A DNA stretch of 64,000 bases, taken from assembly GCA_905250115.1 (NCBI GenBank), contig CAJNOI010000179.1, forward strand, positions 5,493 to 69,492, given 5' to 3'. The notes beneath the pieces were generated by a model. It saw only the letters and a list, made by a program, of their open reading frames with translations, was not told the origin of the DNA and ran no database searches. The DNA comes from Adineta steineri (Eukaryota > Rotifera > Eurotatoria > Adinetida > Adinetidae). The position numbers and the translations under genes were made by a program. Shown here piece by piece: positions 37,107-46,384 of the stretch (its first letter is position 1; each line of letters starts with the position of its first letter).

Positions 37107-37623
37107 ATGTTTTTATTAGTTATTCTTGGATTATTATGTTGTTCATCAAATTTAGTATGGAGTGCAACACCATTTAAAGATTGTGGATCACCATCTGGTA
37201 CAATTCAATTATTTGAAGTAACTGATTGTACAACAGTTCCATGTAAATTCATTAAAGGTCATACATATTCTATGAATTTAACAGTTCAAGCAAAAGCACC
37301 ATCAGCTACTGCTACCGTTGCTTTACATGGTAAGAAATTTACATTCATTTTTTTTGTTTTATATTTAAATAAGTAATTTCTATTGATGTATTAAAGGTAT
37401 AATTGGTGGTATTCCAGTTCCATTTCCAATAGGTGAACCAAATGCTTGTAAACTCGGTGCTAAATGTCCAATTGCTTCAGGTGATGCTAATGTAGTCTCA
37501 TTTTCATTACCAGTATTATCTTCATATCCAGCAATTTCACTTTATGTGAAAATTGAACTGGTTGCTGATGATCAAAAGAATGACTATGCTTGTTTACAAT
37601 TCCCAGCAACCATCACATCATAA
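37107..37623 (+). CDS. NPC2: NPC2-like sterol-binding protein (ML domain)
   Basis: Two exons (37107-37329, 37397-37623) give 149 residues, close to the usual NPC2 length. A signal peptide (MFLLVILGLLCCSSNLVWSA) is followed by a single ML domain. The mature part has exactly six cysteines, in the contexts FKDCG, VTDCT, VPCK, NACK, AKCP and YACLQ, as in NPC2 with three disulfides. The motif HGIIGGIPVPFPI matches the family core lining the lipid pocket. NPC2 proteins bind cholesterol in the lysosome lumen and hand it to NPC1; invertebrate relatives also bind other lipids. The start is the ATG opening the signal peptide. There is one potential N-glycosylation site (NLT). Which ML subfamily it belongs to is not settled. 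Confidence 0.88.
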
Positions 37624-38319
37624 TTGAAATCATGAATAATCTTGTTGACTAATAAAAAAACAGCAACAGTTTTTTTTCGAGAAACTTGATTAAAAAAATA
37701 GCTCAATAATATTCATAGTTTTTAGTAATTACTTTTATGATTTAACATTTATTCGTTAATGAAAAATAAAATATCTATATTTTTAATATTCTTTGTCATA
37801 AACATCTAAAGCATAGAATCAAGCTGATTTCTAATAGAATAAATTAGTTTGTAGATTTATTTCTCATTGCCGAGGACACAGTCAAAATTTCAATAACAAA
37901 TATATCATTATGCATAGCAGTAGGGTAGATAATGCCCTGATTTTGACCTTTTCGATTAGAAAGAACGATCATTGTTGATATTGAAATCGTTGTCTTACAT
38001 TTACGCCGATTTAATTTTGGCCCTGGCAATAGACAAGTGCATTTTATTCTATTGTCAATATAACTCTTATGAGAATGAAAATTTAAACAGGTGTATTTTC
38101 TCATACACCCTGTAACATATACAAGGTGAAAATATATTTTCTTATTTACTATACCAACGAGAATAACAAATATAAATGATGATTTATTTTGAATAAAAAT
38201 CAAGATAATGAAAAAAAAACAATTATTATTTTATTTTTTATTTGTTAATTATAATTTATACATTAAAGAGAATAATTGTAATGTTTTCTTTTGTTTATTA
38301 TGTATTGCGAAGATATTGT
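37624..38319. other. Intergenic, one doubtful minus-strand frame
   Basis: Spacer between convergent genes. A minus-strand open frame covers 37844-38203 with several cysteines (CMRKYTC, CTCLLP), but it lacks an ATG near its start, contains a plausible 40-bp intron that would shift its frame, and matches nothing I know. It is not called as a gene. Confidence 0.45.
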
Positions 38320-38940
38320 TTACATATAAAGAGTACATGTACCACTATTAAATGACATACCAGTGCATACATCAGTCGATGAACATAGACTGATACATGC
38401 CAATTTACTTTGCGTTGAAAGTACATTATATACACCTCCATACATGCTTTTCTGGGTATATTTATACAGTTTTATATCCGATCGTGAAACGGTGCTTGCA
38501 CATTTTTGTATAGAATTTGTCTGATTTGTACGAGTACATATTGTGTAGGCATTGACAATTGGTGCTGCTGTTGTTGCTGTTGGACATAAAAGTGGTACAA
38601 CACATAGAACAGCACCTACTAAGTTTGTCAAAGTGCCTAGTAAATTATTAATATCACTAGTACTGGCAGCTACTAACTGAGAGCCAGATGAAAACCAAAA
38701 ATTACCACTACAATTTCTTGCTCTGAATGTAACGTTAAGTAGAACAATATCACTAGCTAATGTAGCTGTTCCATTAGTTAAATTCATTAAAGTCATTTGA
38801 TGACTTGAGCAGTATTGACTAGCAGCACTAGCTGTTCTTGTTGTTCCGCAATCTACATAGAATTTAGTCGGTGTTGAACAATCAGCTTGTATCATAGAAA
38901 TATGTCCAACAATAAAAAGAAGTAGCATAAACCATTCCAT
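38320..38940 (-). CDS. Secreted cysteine-rich protein, lectin-like plus PAN-like (paralog 1)
   Basis: Single-exon frame of 206 residues, ATG at 38940. A signal peptide (about 1-19, MLLLFIVGHISMIQA core) is followed by a region starting CSTPTKFYVDC, with QYCSSHQMTLMNLTN and NFWFSSG. The spacing (YxxxC, A..YC...MxLxxLxN, FWxSG) resembles C-type lectin-like domains. A hydrophobic Leu/Val-rich stretch follows (about 95-118), then TTAAP and a C-terminal block with YGGVYN, CISLCSSTDVCTGMSF and CTLYM, whose cysteine spacing recalls PAN/Apple modules. It is about 35-40% identical by eye to the next gene at 39558-40211, same strand, about 620 bp away, so the two are a tandem duplication. There are several N-glycosylation sequons. 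Ligand unknown; domain assignments are inference. Confidence 0.75.
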   Translation of the reverse strand: MEWFMLLLFIVGHISMIQADCSTPTKFYVDCGTTRTASAASQYCSSHQMTLMNLTNGTATLASDIVLLNVTFRARNCSGNFWFSSGSQLVAASTSDINNLLGTLTNLVGAVLCVVPLLCPTATTAAPIVNAYTICTRTNQTNSIQKCASTVSRSDIKLYKYTQKSMYGGVYNVLSTQSKLACISLCSSTDVCTGMSFNSGTCTLYM

Positions 38941-39557
38941 ACTTTCTAATGAGAAAAATTTTTCAATATGAAGTTATACTTTTTTTGGTCTGTAAATTTA
39001 TACTTCATTTTTTATTAAAAATGTCCTAGTATTCTGTACTTTTTCCCCTTTTTTTTATTTCTTAAAAATAAAGATATATTTGATTAATTTCATGGGAAAA
39101 AAACTCATTTCCGATAGATATTTGACAAGCATCTTTTTCATTAGTTAAAAACACCTGACGACTATGAATAATAATAATCAAGTGTATATGTTTTTAAAAT
39201 GATAAATGTTCTTAATATAGAATATCAACTTCAATAATAAAATAATAAATTTAAAGAAATCATTAAAATATGACTGTAAATCTCAATAGTAATAAATATT
39301 TTAACGCCCTTTTTTATTTAGTATCTGAAAAGATCATATATGATTATTCCGATTCTACTAGAACAATTGATCTTTGTATTCTTTCATAGTATTACTCATT
39401 GAAAATGTTTCTCAATCAATGATACAAATTATATATCTAAAATGGTAGTTTCAATTTTCTTTTGTGATGTTATTTTACATAAATAAAATCTCACATCACA
39501 TAGAAAATAATCGATATTTCGACAAAATTTATTGAATATAATGCGTGTGCGATTATA
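38941..39557. other. Spacer between tandem paralogs
   Basis: AT-rich, non-coding. It presumably carries the promoter of the gene ending at 38320. No motif recognised. Confidence 0.5.
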
Positions 39558-40211
39558 TTATAAATAAAGGTTACAGATTCCATCTATGTATGATATGCCA
39601 GTACATTTATCATCTGCTGAACATAGACCACTACACGTTGCTCGACTTCGTGCAGGAAATGTATCTAATATGCCACCATACATTGGTTGTTCAAGAAATT
39701 GAAATGTTTTCATATCTGCTCGTTCCGTTTGTGTTGAACATTTTTGTATAACACGTTGTTGTATAGAACGAGTACAAACGATGATTGCACTAGTAATAGG
39801 TGCAGGCGTTGTTGTTACTGGACAACCACCTAGAAGACAAGCAAGTACAGTACCAACTATATCCAACACTGCTCCTAATGTGCCGAGAAGACCAGAAAGA
39901 ATATTAGTAAGTACCGTACCAAGGTTAGCAGTATTTGCAACCAATCCAGTCAAATTACCAGATGAAAACCAAAAATTAGCTGAACAACTCAGTGATATTA
40001 GAGTTTGATTCAGAACATTGACGTCATCAAATATATTTGAAGAATTTGTTAAATTCAATAAAGTCATTCCATACTTGAGACATATTTTTACTGAATTAGC
40101 AAGTGATTGAGGAGCAGTACAATCAATATAGTATTTTTTTGGTTGTGGACAAGTACTTTCTACTATTGTCGCATAAGCAATAATAAATATAACTGATAAA
40201 TATCGCCACAT
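39558..40211 (-). CDS. Secreted cysteine-rich protein, lectin-like plus PAN-like (paralog 2)
   Basis: Single exon, 217 residues, using the ATG at 40211, which directly opens the signal peptide MWRYLSVIFIIAYATIVES; upstream in-frame codons contain no ATG. The layout matches paralog 1: CPQPKKYYIDC, KICLKYGMTLLNLTN and NFWFSSG in the lectin-like part; a longer Leu/Gly-rich hydrophobic stretch (about 100-130, ILSGLLGTLGAVLDIVG); TTTPAP; then YGGILD, CSGLCSADDKCTGISY and CNLYL. The glycine-rich stretch is hydrophobic enough for membrane insertion, unlike a typical lectin domain. The gene ends only about 130 bp before the assembly gap at 40340. Confidence 0.75.
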   Translation of the reverse strand: MWRYLSVIFIIAYATIVESTCPQPKKYYIDCTAPQSLANSVKICLKYGMTLLNLTNSSNIFDDVNVLNQTLISLSCSANFWFSSGNLTGLVANTANLGTVLTNILSGLLGTLGAVLDIVGTVLACLLGGCPVTTTPAPITSAIIVCTRSIQQRVIQKCSTQTERADMKTFQFLEQPMYGGILDTFPARSRATCSGLCSADDKCTGISYIDGICNLYL

Positions 40212-40339
40212 ACTGATACAAACAAACGACAATCTTATGTTTTGATATTCTGCTTTTATAGTAAAATTAACTTGAATATTTTCCTATTTTATACTAATAA
40301 AAGCACTTATACTAAAAGGTTCGCTCAATTATGATAATA

Positions 40340-40439
40340 NNNNNNNNNNNNNNNNNNNNNNNNNNNNNNNNNNNNNNNNNNNNNNNNNNNNNNNNNNNNN
40401 NNNNNNNNNNNNNNNNNNNNNNNNNNNNNNNNNNNNNNN
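40340..40439. other. Assembly gap, 100 N
   Basis: Exactly 100 N, the usual placeholder for a scaffold join of unknown size. It cuts the IAP copy A inside its second BIR domain, so order and distance of 1-40339 relative to 40440-64000 depend on this join. Confidence 0.99.
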
Positions 40440-41039
40440 ATCACCCACATTGCAGTTGAAAAAGCCAGATTCTATCATTTGTGCTGTTGATGGAATTGTA
40501 CGATGTGGCCAATGAGAAAAAGTTCTTCGTCTTACTTGTTTCAGTAGATTAGTTTCGAGTAATGTATTTAATAAACCTTCTGAATTGATTGGTTCAGTTT
40601 TTTGACGTTTTGATGGATTTTTTGATTCAGTTTTTATTGATATGCTTCGAATAATAGTAGTCGCTAATGAAGAGGAAGCTTTATTTGGTATTAGAGATTG
40701 TTTCATAGATATAATGAAGGGACATTCAGGTCTTTGTTTTGCATGAATAATATGTGGTTTCATATCAGCTGTCCACCCAGATACTTCAAGTCCACAGTCT
40801 TTACAGCGAGCTGTATCTCCATTACCAATATACTGAAATCCAGCAGCATTTAAATAATTTTGAGTATAAATTCCTGGTTTCTTGATTAGTGTTGATACAA
40901 TAGACGTGATACTTGGATATGGAATATTTGATTTCGATAATAATCGTTCTTTTTGTATCCCAGAACAATTCGATCCTTTGCTTACATTTGTAGATTTGTT
41001 TAATGGATAACTTTTTGTCAAATTAAGGAGTTCTTTCAT
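40440..41039 (-). CDS. IAP copy A: inhibitor-of-apoptosis protein, 5' part, cut by the gap
   Basis: ATG at 41039, open for 200 codons to the N run. It contains the first, degenerate BIR (CKDCGLEV ... HAKQRPECPFI, with all four CCHC zinc ligands) and the first third of BIR2 (RRRTFSHWPHRTIPSTAQMI, then ESGFFNCNVGD). Across BIR2 it is nearly identical to copies B and C; the N-terminal 60 residues differ more. The remaining BIR2, BIR3, UBA-like and RING parts are either in the gap or absent. The 5' flank to about 42655 is an inverted copy of the flank of copy C. IAPs bind caspases through BIR domains and ubiquitinate them through RING. Confidence 0.85.
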
Positions 41040-41303
41040 AGTTGGTATTTGTATTAGCAGGTAATAGTATGGAATCTAGAAAGTAAGTAATAAGTTTTAT
41101 AAAAATATTGTATTTTTCAAAAGCAGACATATATTGATATGAAATAATAAATTTCAGATTAGAAATGCATAAATCATGGTACTATGCATGTTAAAATTTC
41201 GACATAAATTGCGTGTTAGAAATATTATGTTTAAGTTTATGCTCAACGAAAAACCCCTTATGAATAACACCAAAAAAGGATTATATGTATTGTCGAAACT
41301 ATC

Positions 41304-41512
41304 AAAGGTACTTGTTAGCGACATATAAGAGCAATGTAAGGGATATCAACGAAAGAGAACAAAAGAAAAAGAAACAGAGAAAAAGATGGCCTTCGTGGGG
41401 TTTGAACACACACTTTCCGCCATTCTGGTAGATGTCCTAAGGCAATTAGACTAGAACGACCAAGTTACTCTCTAGTTTAGTGTCCAGTGGTTTATCACAG
41501 ACGCTAACAGTA
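41304..41512 (-). mobile_element. Insertion of about 200 bp carrying a tRNA-like head (SINE-like)
   Basis: Aligning copy A with the flanks of copies B and C shows about 200 bp present only in A, between ...TCGAAACTATCAAAGG (to 41300) and CTAACAGTATTAG (from about 41505). Ends carry an inverted TGTTAGCG/CGCTAAC. The insert holds the tRNA-like sequence at 41390-41462 on the minus strand, so a tRNA-derived SINE or tRNA-bearing repeat is the simplest reading. No clear poly(A) tail or target-site duplication. Confidence 0.5.
41390..41462 (-). tRNA. tRNA-like sequence, degenerate (probable pseudo-tRNA)
   Basis: 73 nt on the minus strand fold as a cloverleaf with flaws. Acceptor 5 of 7 pairs (GTCGTTC with GAAGGCC), D stem 4 of 4 with wobble (GTCT/GGAC), anticodon stem 4 of 5, loop CAGAATG (GAA at the anticodon position but no U33), T stem 4 of 5 with loop TTCAAAC. 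The Pol III A box TAGTCTAATTG (41443-41453) fits the consensus fully and the B box TGTTCAAACCC (41398-41408) has one mismatch. A T5 run follows the 3' end. The missing U33 and stem mismatches argue against a working tRNA-Phe. Confidence 0.5.
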
Positions 41513-43214
41513 TTAGTTTGATCGATTATATAGAGTTCAAACAATAGATAATGCTAGATTTGTATTTGTATAAAAATATATTAAAAATTGAGCTGCTAGA
41601 AAATCGAGGTCCTCACGACAACTTTTGCGTACCATCAGTTCCTAAGCATGGAAAAAACCTAACTCAAAATATATCGGTATAAAAATGCCTTGGAGTTTTC
41701 CAACGACTTCATTTTTATATGGAGAAAAAGAAAAAGTTACTTGGAAAAAACCCAGTGTATAAATAACAACAACACAGAAAAGAAACAATTCGTCGAGGTA
41801 AGCAGACTAGCTCAAGCAGAGAGAGGGCGTTGCCAAAAGAGTATTCGATTCAGATGTAAACACACGTCGTAATATAATTTTACTTATTCATAATATACGT
41901 ATCAGTCTGTTTTTGGTAAGAACGTTACATAATATTTTACAATAAACAGTCAAACAACATTGTTAAATATGGTAGATCTGAGTGCAAAAAAAGTGAACTT
42001 TTACGTATATACAAAAATATCGTCAACTGAAGAAATTTCCAAGCGATTCAATCTTATTAACATCTTTTTTTAATAATGATCATCTTCTATGAACAAAGTA
42101 TTGGTTTATTTATATGAACAACAGATGGTGTATTGGATCAGTATTCGATCCCTTTATTATGTCTATTGAAAATAATATAAGATAAAAAGAAGTATTGTTA
42201 ATATAATTAATTGCAACTTTATTTTTCTTTGTAAAAATAGAGGATTATTGTTTTTTGTTTTAGATTATTGCATCAAATAAATAAAACAACGTAAATCTAA
42301 CTCAGTTAAGTTGCTTCATTTGATAAGCACTGTTAGCATTTTAAAAAACGTCATTATGATTCATAGCAATTTATTTGGGTTACGTAAAAAAGTATGTTTC
42401 ACCAATTGCGATTCAGTGACATCAGAATGAATATTCATTGTTTAATGCAAGAAAAAATCAAATACATAATGTTTTGATTACAGTTATCTTGACTGTGTAA
42501 TGTTCTGATTAAATGTTAGTATGAAATATGTTTACTACATTATGATGAATTTTAGTCACATGTAAAAACACGTTTTTTAATAGACAAAATCTATTTGATA
42601 GAATTGTAAATTTTGAAATAAGAAATATTCCTATGAAATACACTATTTTTCTTTTATTACTTTATATTTATAGTTGAGCTAAACTTTTCGGTTTTTCACA
42701 CAACACTGAAAACGCATAATCATTTTTGCTGATTGCGTCACAAGCATATATTTTACTTTTAGAATTATAAGAAAAGGATAAAATCTAACGAAACTCTTTT
42801 AATGTGCAGGGTAACCGAGCTTATATATCATATGGAAGTATTCAACCTTAACCTATCGAAATATGTTGAGATATTATAGAGAGAACGTGAAAAAACGTGA
42901 TTCCGTCACGCTCGGACAAGTCGATATGCTTTTGTCTTATTTCAAAGACATATACACATGTATATGATGTCTGATGATGTAAAAGTAAACAAAATAAGTT
43001 TCAATAATTTTTTGTATTATTTTTATAAATAAGTAAAAGTATTTTTCATCAACAATAATGAATATATTGTAATCTTCCCTTTTCTGATAGTACTGATTCC
43101 AGAAAGATCTATAAATGTGCTATAACTTTATATTATATACACATATATTTTATTCGAATGCAACAAAACGAAATGTATATGTAATTTTGTCTTCAATTTA
43201 ATAATGTTCGATAT

Positions 43215-43861
43215 TTATGGTGATAAATGTATTGGTACAAAAGCTTTTATATCACTTGGATTTATTGAACACAATTGGAGAGATTGACCACAAGGAGTAC
43301 ATACAACTAAATGACCACACGGTATACAAGCAAGACATTTTGTTTCCATATTACATAAAATACAAGGATGTAATGATGACAGATCGGTTTTTTGATTTGA
43401 TACATTCAGTTTATTTTCAGTAAAACGTGATGAGGTTGATTTTTTAACATTAATATTATTGGAGGATTCTGTAAGCAATGTTGTTTGACGACGAGTCTCT
43501 GCAAAACAAAATCAACGAAAAGATGTAGCACATGACTAGAACTATTGATACCTGATAATTCTTGAGAAATTTTGTTCATTTCTATACTTGGAATAATAAT
43601 ATTTTCTTCGTTTTCACCAATATATGTAATCTGTTTTTGTAAGATAATACTTGCTACTAGAATATCACAATCCCTAATGAAATCATCACCTAAAGTTGAA
43701 ATATAATGGACATTTCTTATGTTTCAATACATGAAATAAAATCAAAGCTCTGTCTTACGTTTCAATCTAAGTTGATCGTACCAGCAATGTTTTATGACTG
43801 ATAATTTAAAATTTGTATTGAGTAAGCTTTGTGAAATTGGTTAATTAAATCAAGCAGCCAC
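43215..43861 (-). pseudogene. IAP copy D: relic of the UBA-linker-RING 3' half
   Basis: Three exon-like blocks match the last three exons of copies B and C with the same splice phases. About 43861-43760 corresponds to the UBA-like exon but carries two in-frame stops (TGA and TAA) before PISQSLL. About 43687-43553 encodes DDFIRDCDILVASIILQKQI and is intact. 43500-43215 is the RING exon: CILC...CLACIPCGHLVVCTPCG is kept, but the final CPIC has become CSIN, losing zinc ligands. No BIR exon precedes it. It is a decayed duplicate lying directly downstream of copy B on the same strand. Confidence 0.8.
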
Positions 43862-44474
43862 CATCTTGAGAGTGTGAATCTGACTGAGGAGTGTCGGCAT
43901 TATATTCTTGTTATATTTACACTCATAACCATATCCACAATAATCACACTCACAAAATACAATTTTATTGTTTTTTGCACATTATTAACATGTTACTTAC
44001 ATTTGTTGAGATAAATAAAAATGAAATTTATCTCCTCTCACATCTTTATTGTGAATTAAAATCTTTCTAAACACAACAATATTGAAAAAGCTTAGATATA
44101 TGTATTTACATAAGACATACAAGACAAGAAAATAAAAAATAGCATAAAAAAATTCCATTAAATAAAGTTTATCTACACTTTTCATCGTCATTAACGGTAT
44201 TTGTATGTAAGTATAAAACTGTAATTTCTAAGTTCTTGTGTTTTTGTTTGTTTATTTTATTTCAATATCAATTTAAGTGATGTATCTAAGACATATACTA
44301 AAATAAATATATAACAAAAACTTTAACAATAATAGATAAAAACAAAACTTCGATATTTAGAATATGAAAATATTAGAGACACAATCTGATCTGGTAGGTA
44401 ATCTTTAAAGTGAGTTTAAAACTGTTGTTAAATTTTATACTCACATTTATCAAGTCTTCTTTTCAATAAGTTTT
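43862..44474. other. 3' flank of IAP copy B
   Basis: Non-coding. Most of 43930-44470 matches the inverted 3' flank of copy C (about 53950-54480), for example the shared TTTATCTCAACAAATG and TGTCTTATGTAAATACATAT stretches. Confidence 0.65.
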
Positions 44475-46384
44475 CTACGAATCTTTGGTGTAGATTTTGA
44501 CAAAAGCTTCAATCTCTCGTCGACAGATTGGACATGACCGTAATGAATAACCACATGGTACGCATATTCCTAAATGACCACAAGGTATACAGGCTAATCT
44601 TTTCTCTTTTGTTAAACAAAGAACACATGGATTTGATGATGTTGAATTCACTGACTGATCCTGTTCAGTGTTAGCTGAAGGTACTGATTTGTTTGGTATT
44701 ATATCATTTTCACTAGCAGATGTTGTTGAATAAACTGAAGATTGTGAAGATATATTTTCATTTGTTGACGATGGAGATGATGTAGTCATATCAGCATTTG
44801 TAGAATTCGTCATCGATTGAATTGTAGCTAATGTTTGTTCTTGAGTACACATTTCTATAAAATAAAAAATAATAAATTGTTAAAAAACTATGCCTAAAAA
44901 CTTACCATTCTGTTCTCTAATTTGTTTCATCTTTATACTTGGTATAACAATGTTTTCTTTTTTACCATCAATGTGTTTGATTTGTTTCTGAAGAATTAAA
45001 CAAGCAATATATAAATCACACTCTGATATAAAGTCATCTTCTAAAAGAAAAAGAAAAGAATATTGAAAATTATACAACAAAATATTTCAATTTGTTTAAC
45101 TTACGCTTCAATCTTAATTGATCTTCCCAACATCGTTTGATAATAGATAGTTTAAATTTTTGATCCAATAAACGTTGTGAAATTGGTAGATCTAGTCGCT
45201 GTTTAACAAGTTTAGATAGAGTACTTTCATCAGATATTGGTAACTGTCCGTTGCCTGTTGTACTAGCGCATTCTAAATAAAAGACAAAACAAATAATAGA
45301 TTTAATTTAACAATTTCTAATATTCTACTATACCTTGTTGTGCTCGTTTTGATTCTTGAATTTTTCGATATAAATCATCACCACAAAGTTGTTTTGCATA
45401 TGCACAGTGTGACAAACATCGAGCATGTTCAATCATTGGATTGTCATTTGGTCCCCAATTTTGTAATGATCCATTGCAATAAAAGCAAGTCACAATAGTT
45501 TTAGTGCCTGTATAAAAAAATCCTGCTCGAACTAAATCATCGACAGATGGTGAATTCTCATTTGGCCAGAGACCAAATGATTCATGACGTTTTGGTATTT
45601 CAGTATATGCAGGATTACATGCAGTTCTAAATACAATCTCATTAGATCTTAATGAATCGAGACTAGTTGATGCTGATGAATTTTCATTAACAATTATTAT
45701 AGATGCAGCTGCAGGACGAATTAATTTAGCTGTAACGTATATACAGTTGGGTGAAAGAGTTTTATGTACTTCACATGGATCATCAGTATGTGGTGTCCAT
45801 TGCTGACATATCAAATTACAATAAATACATATTACTCGATCACCTACATTGCAGTTGAAAAAACCAGATTCTATCATTTGTGCTGTTGATGGAATTGTAC
45901 GATGTGGCCAATGAGAAAAAGTTCTTCGTCTTACTTGTTTCAGTAGATTAGTTTCGAGTAATGTATTTAATAAACCTTCTGAATTGATTGGTTCAGTTTT
46001 TTGACGTTTTGATGGATTTTCTAGTTCATCTTTTTTACGTTTTGATGGATTTTCTGGTTCAGTTTTTATTGGTATGCTTCGAATAGTAGTAGTTGTTAAT
46101 GAAGTTGAAGCTTTATTTGGAATTAGAGGTTGTTTAAGAGAAAGAATGAAGGGGCATTCAGGTTTCTGTTGTGAATGAATAGTATATGGATGCATTGTTG
46201 CCTTCCAGTTCGATACTTCAAGTCCACAGTCTTTACAGCGAGCTGTATCTCCATTACCAGTATATTTAAATCCAGCAGAGTTTAAATGATTTTGATTATA
46301 AATTCCTGGTTTCATGATTAATGTTGATACAATAGATGTGATATTTGAGGCTGGAGCATTTGATTTCGAAGGTAATTGTTTCAT
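44475..46384 (-). CDS. IAP copy B: three-BIR, RING inhibitor-of-apoptosis protein with shortened N-terminus
   Basis: Four exons (46384-45334, 45272-45105, 45040-44906, 44854-44475) give 577 residues. BIR1 (CKDCGLEVSNWKA ... H ... C), BIR2 (CIYC ... VHKTLSPNC) and BIR3 (CFYC ... EHARCLSHC) keep their zinc ligands; a UBA-like stretch (LVKQRLDLPISQRLL onward) and a C-terminal RING (CVLC ... CIPCGHLGICVPCG ... CPIC) follow. This is the XIAP/DIAP2-like order. The ATG orthologous to copies A and C is at 46472-46470, but that frame reaches TAA at 46430-46428 after 14 codons. The next in-frame ATG, 46384, still leaves all BIRs intact. Relative to A it has an extra KRKKDELENPS-type duplication before BIR2. 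Confidence 0.85.

Larger units (their letters stand above)
40440..42655. repeat. Left arm of inverted segmental duplication (partner 50245-52500)
   Basis: Copy A with its 5' flank is an inverted, diverged copy of copy C with its 5' flank. Shared landmarks include GGAATCTAGAAAGTAAGTAA next to the genes, GTTACGTAAAAAAGTATGTT (about 42378) and ATAGGAATATTTCTTATTTC on the other strand (about 42620). Arms are about 2.2 kb. Confidence 0.8.
41040..43214. other. Upstream region of IAP copy A
   Basis: No protein gene. From 41040 to about 42655 the sequence is a diverged inverted copy of about 50245-51890 upstream of copy C. The segment about 41304-41512 is an extra insertion with a tRNA-like sequence, listed separately. 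42656-43214 is unmatched AT-rich DNA. Confidence 0.6.

Noticed and set aside
37844-38203. 119-codon minus-strand frame with several cysteines
   Set aside because: No ATG near the start of the frame, no recognised motif, and a plausible internal intron would shift the frame. Not enough to call a gene.
41390-41462. Functional tRNA-Phe(GAA)
   Set aside because: The anticodon loop lacks U33 and three stems have mismatches, so it is listed only as tRNA-like.
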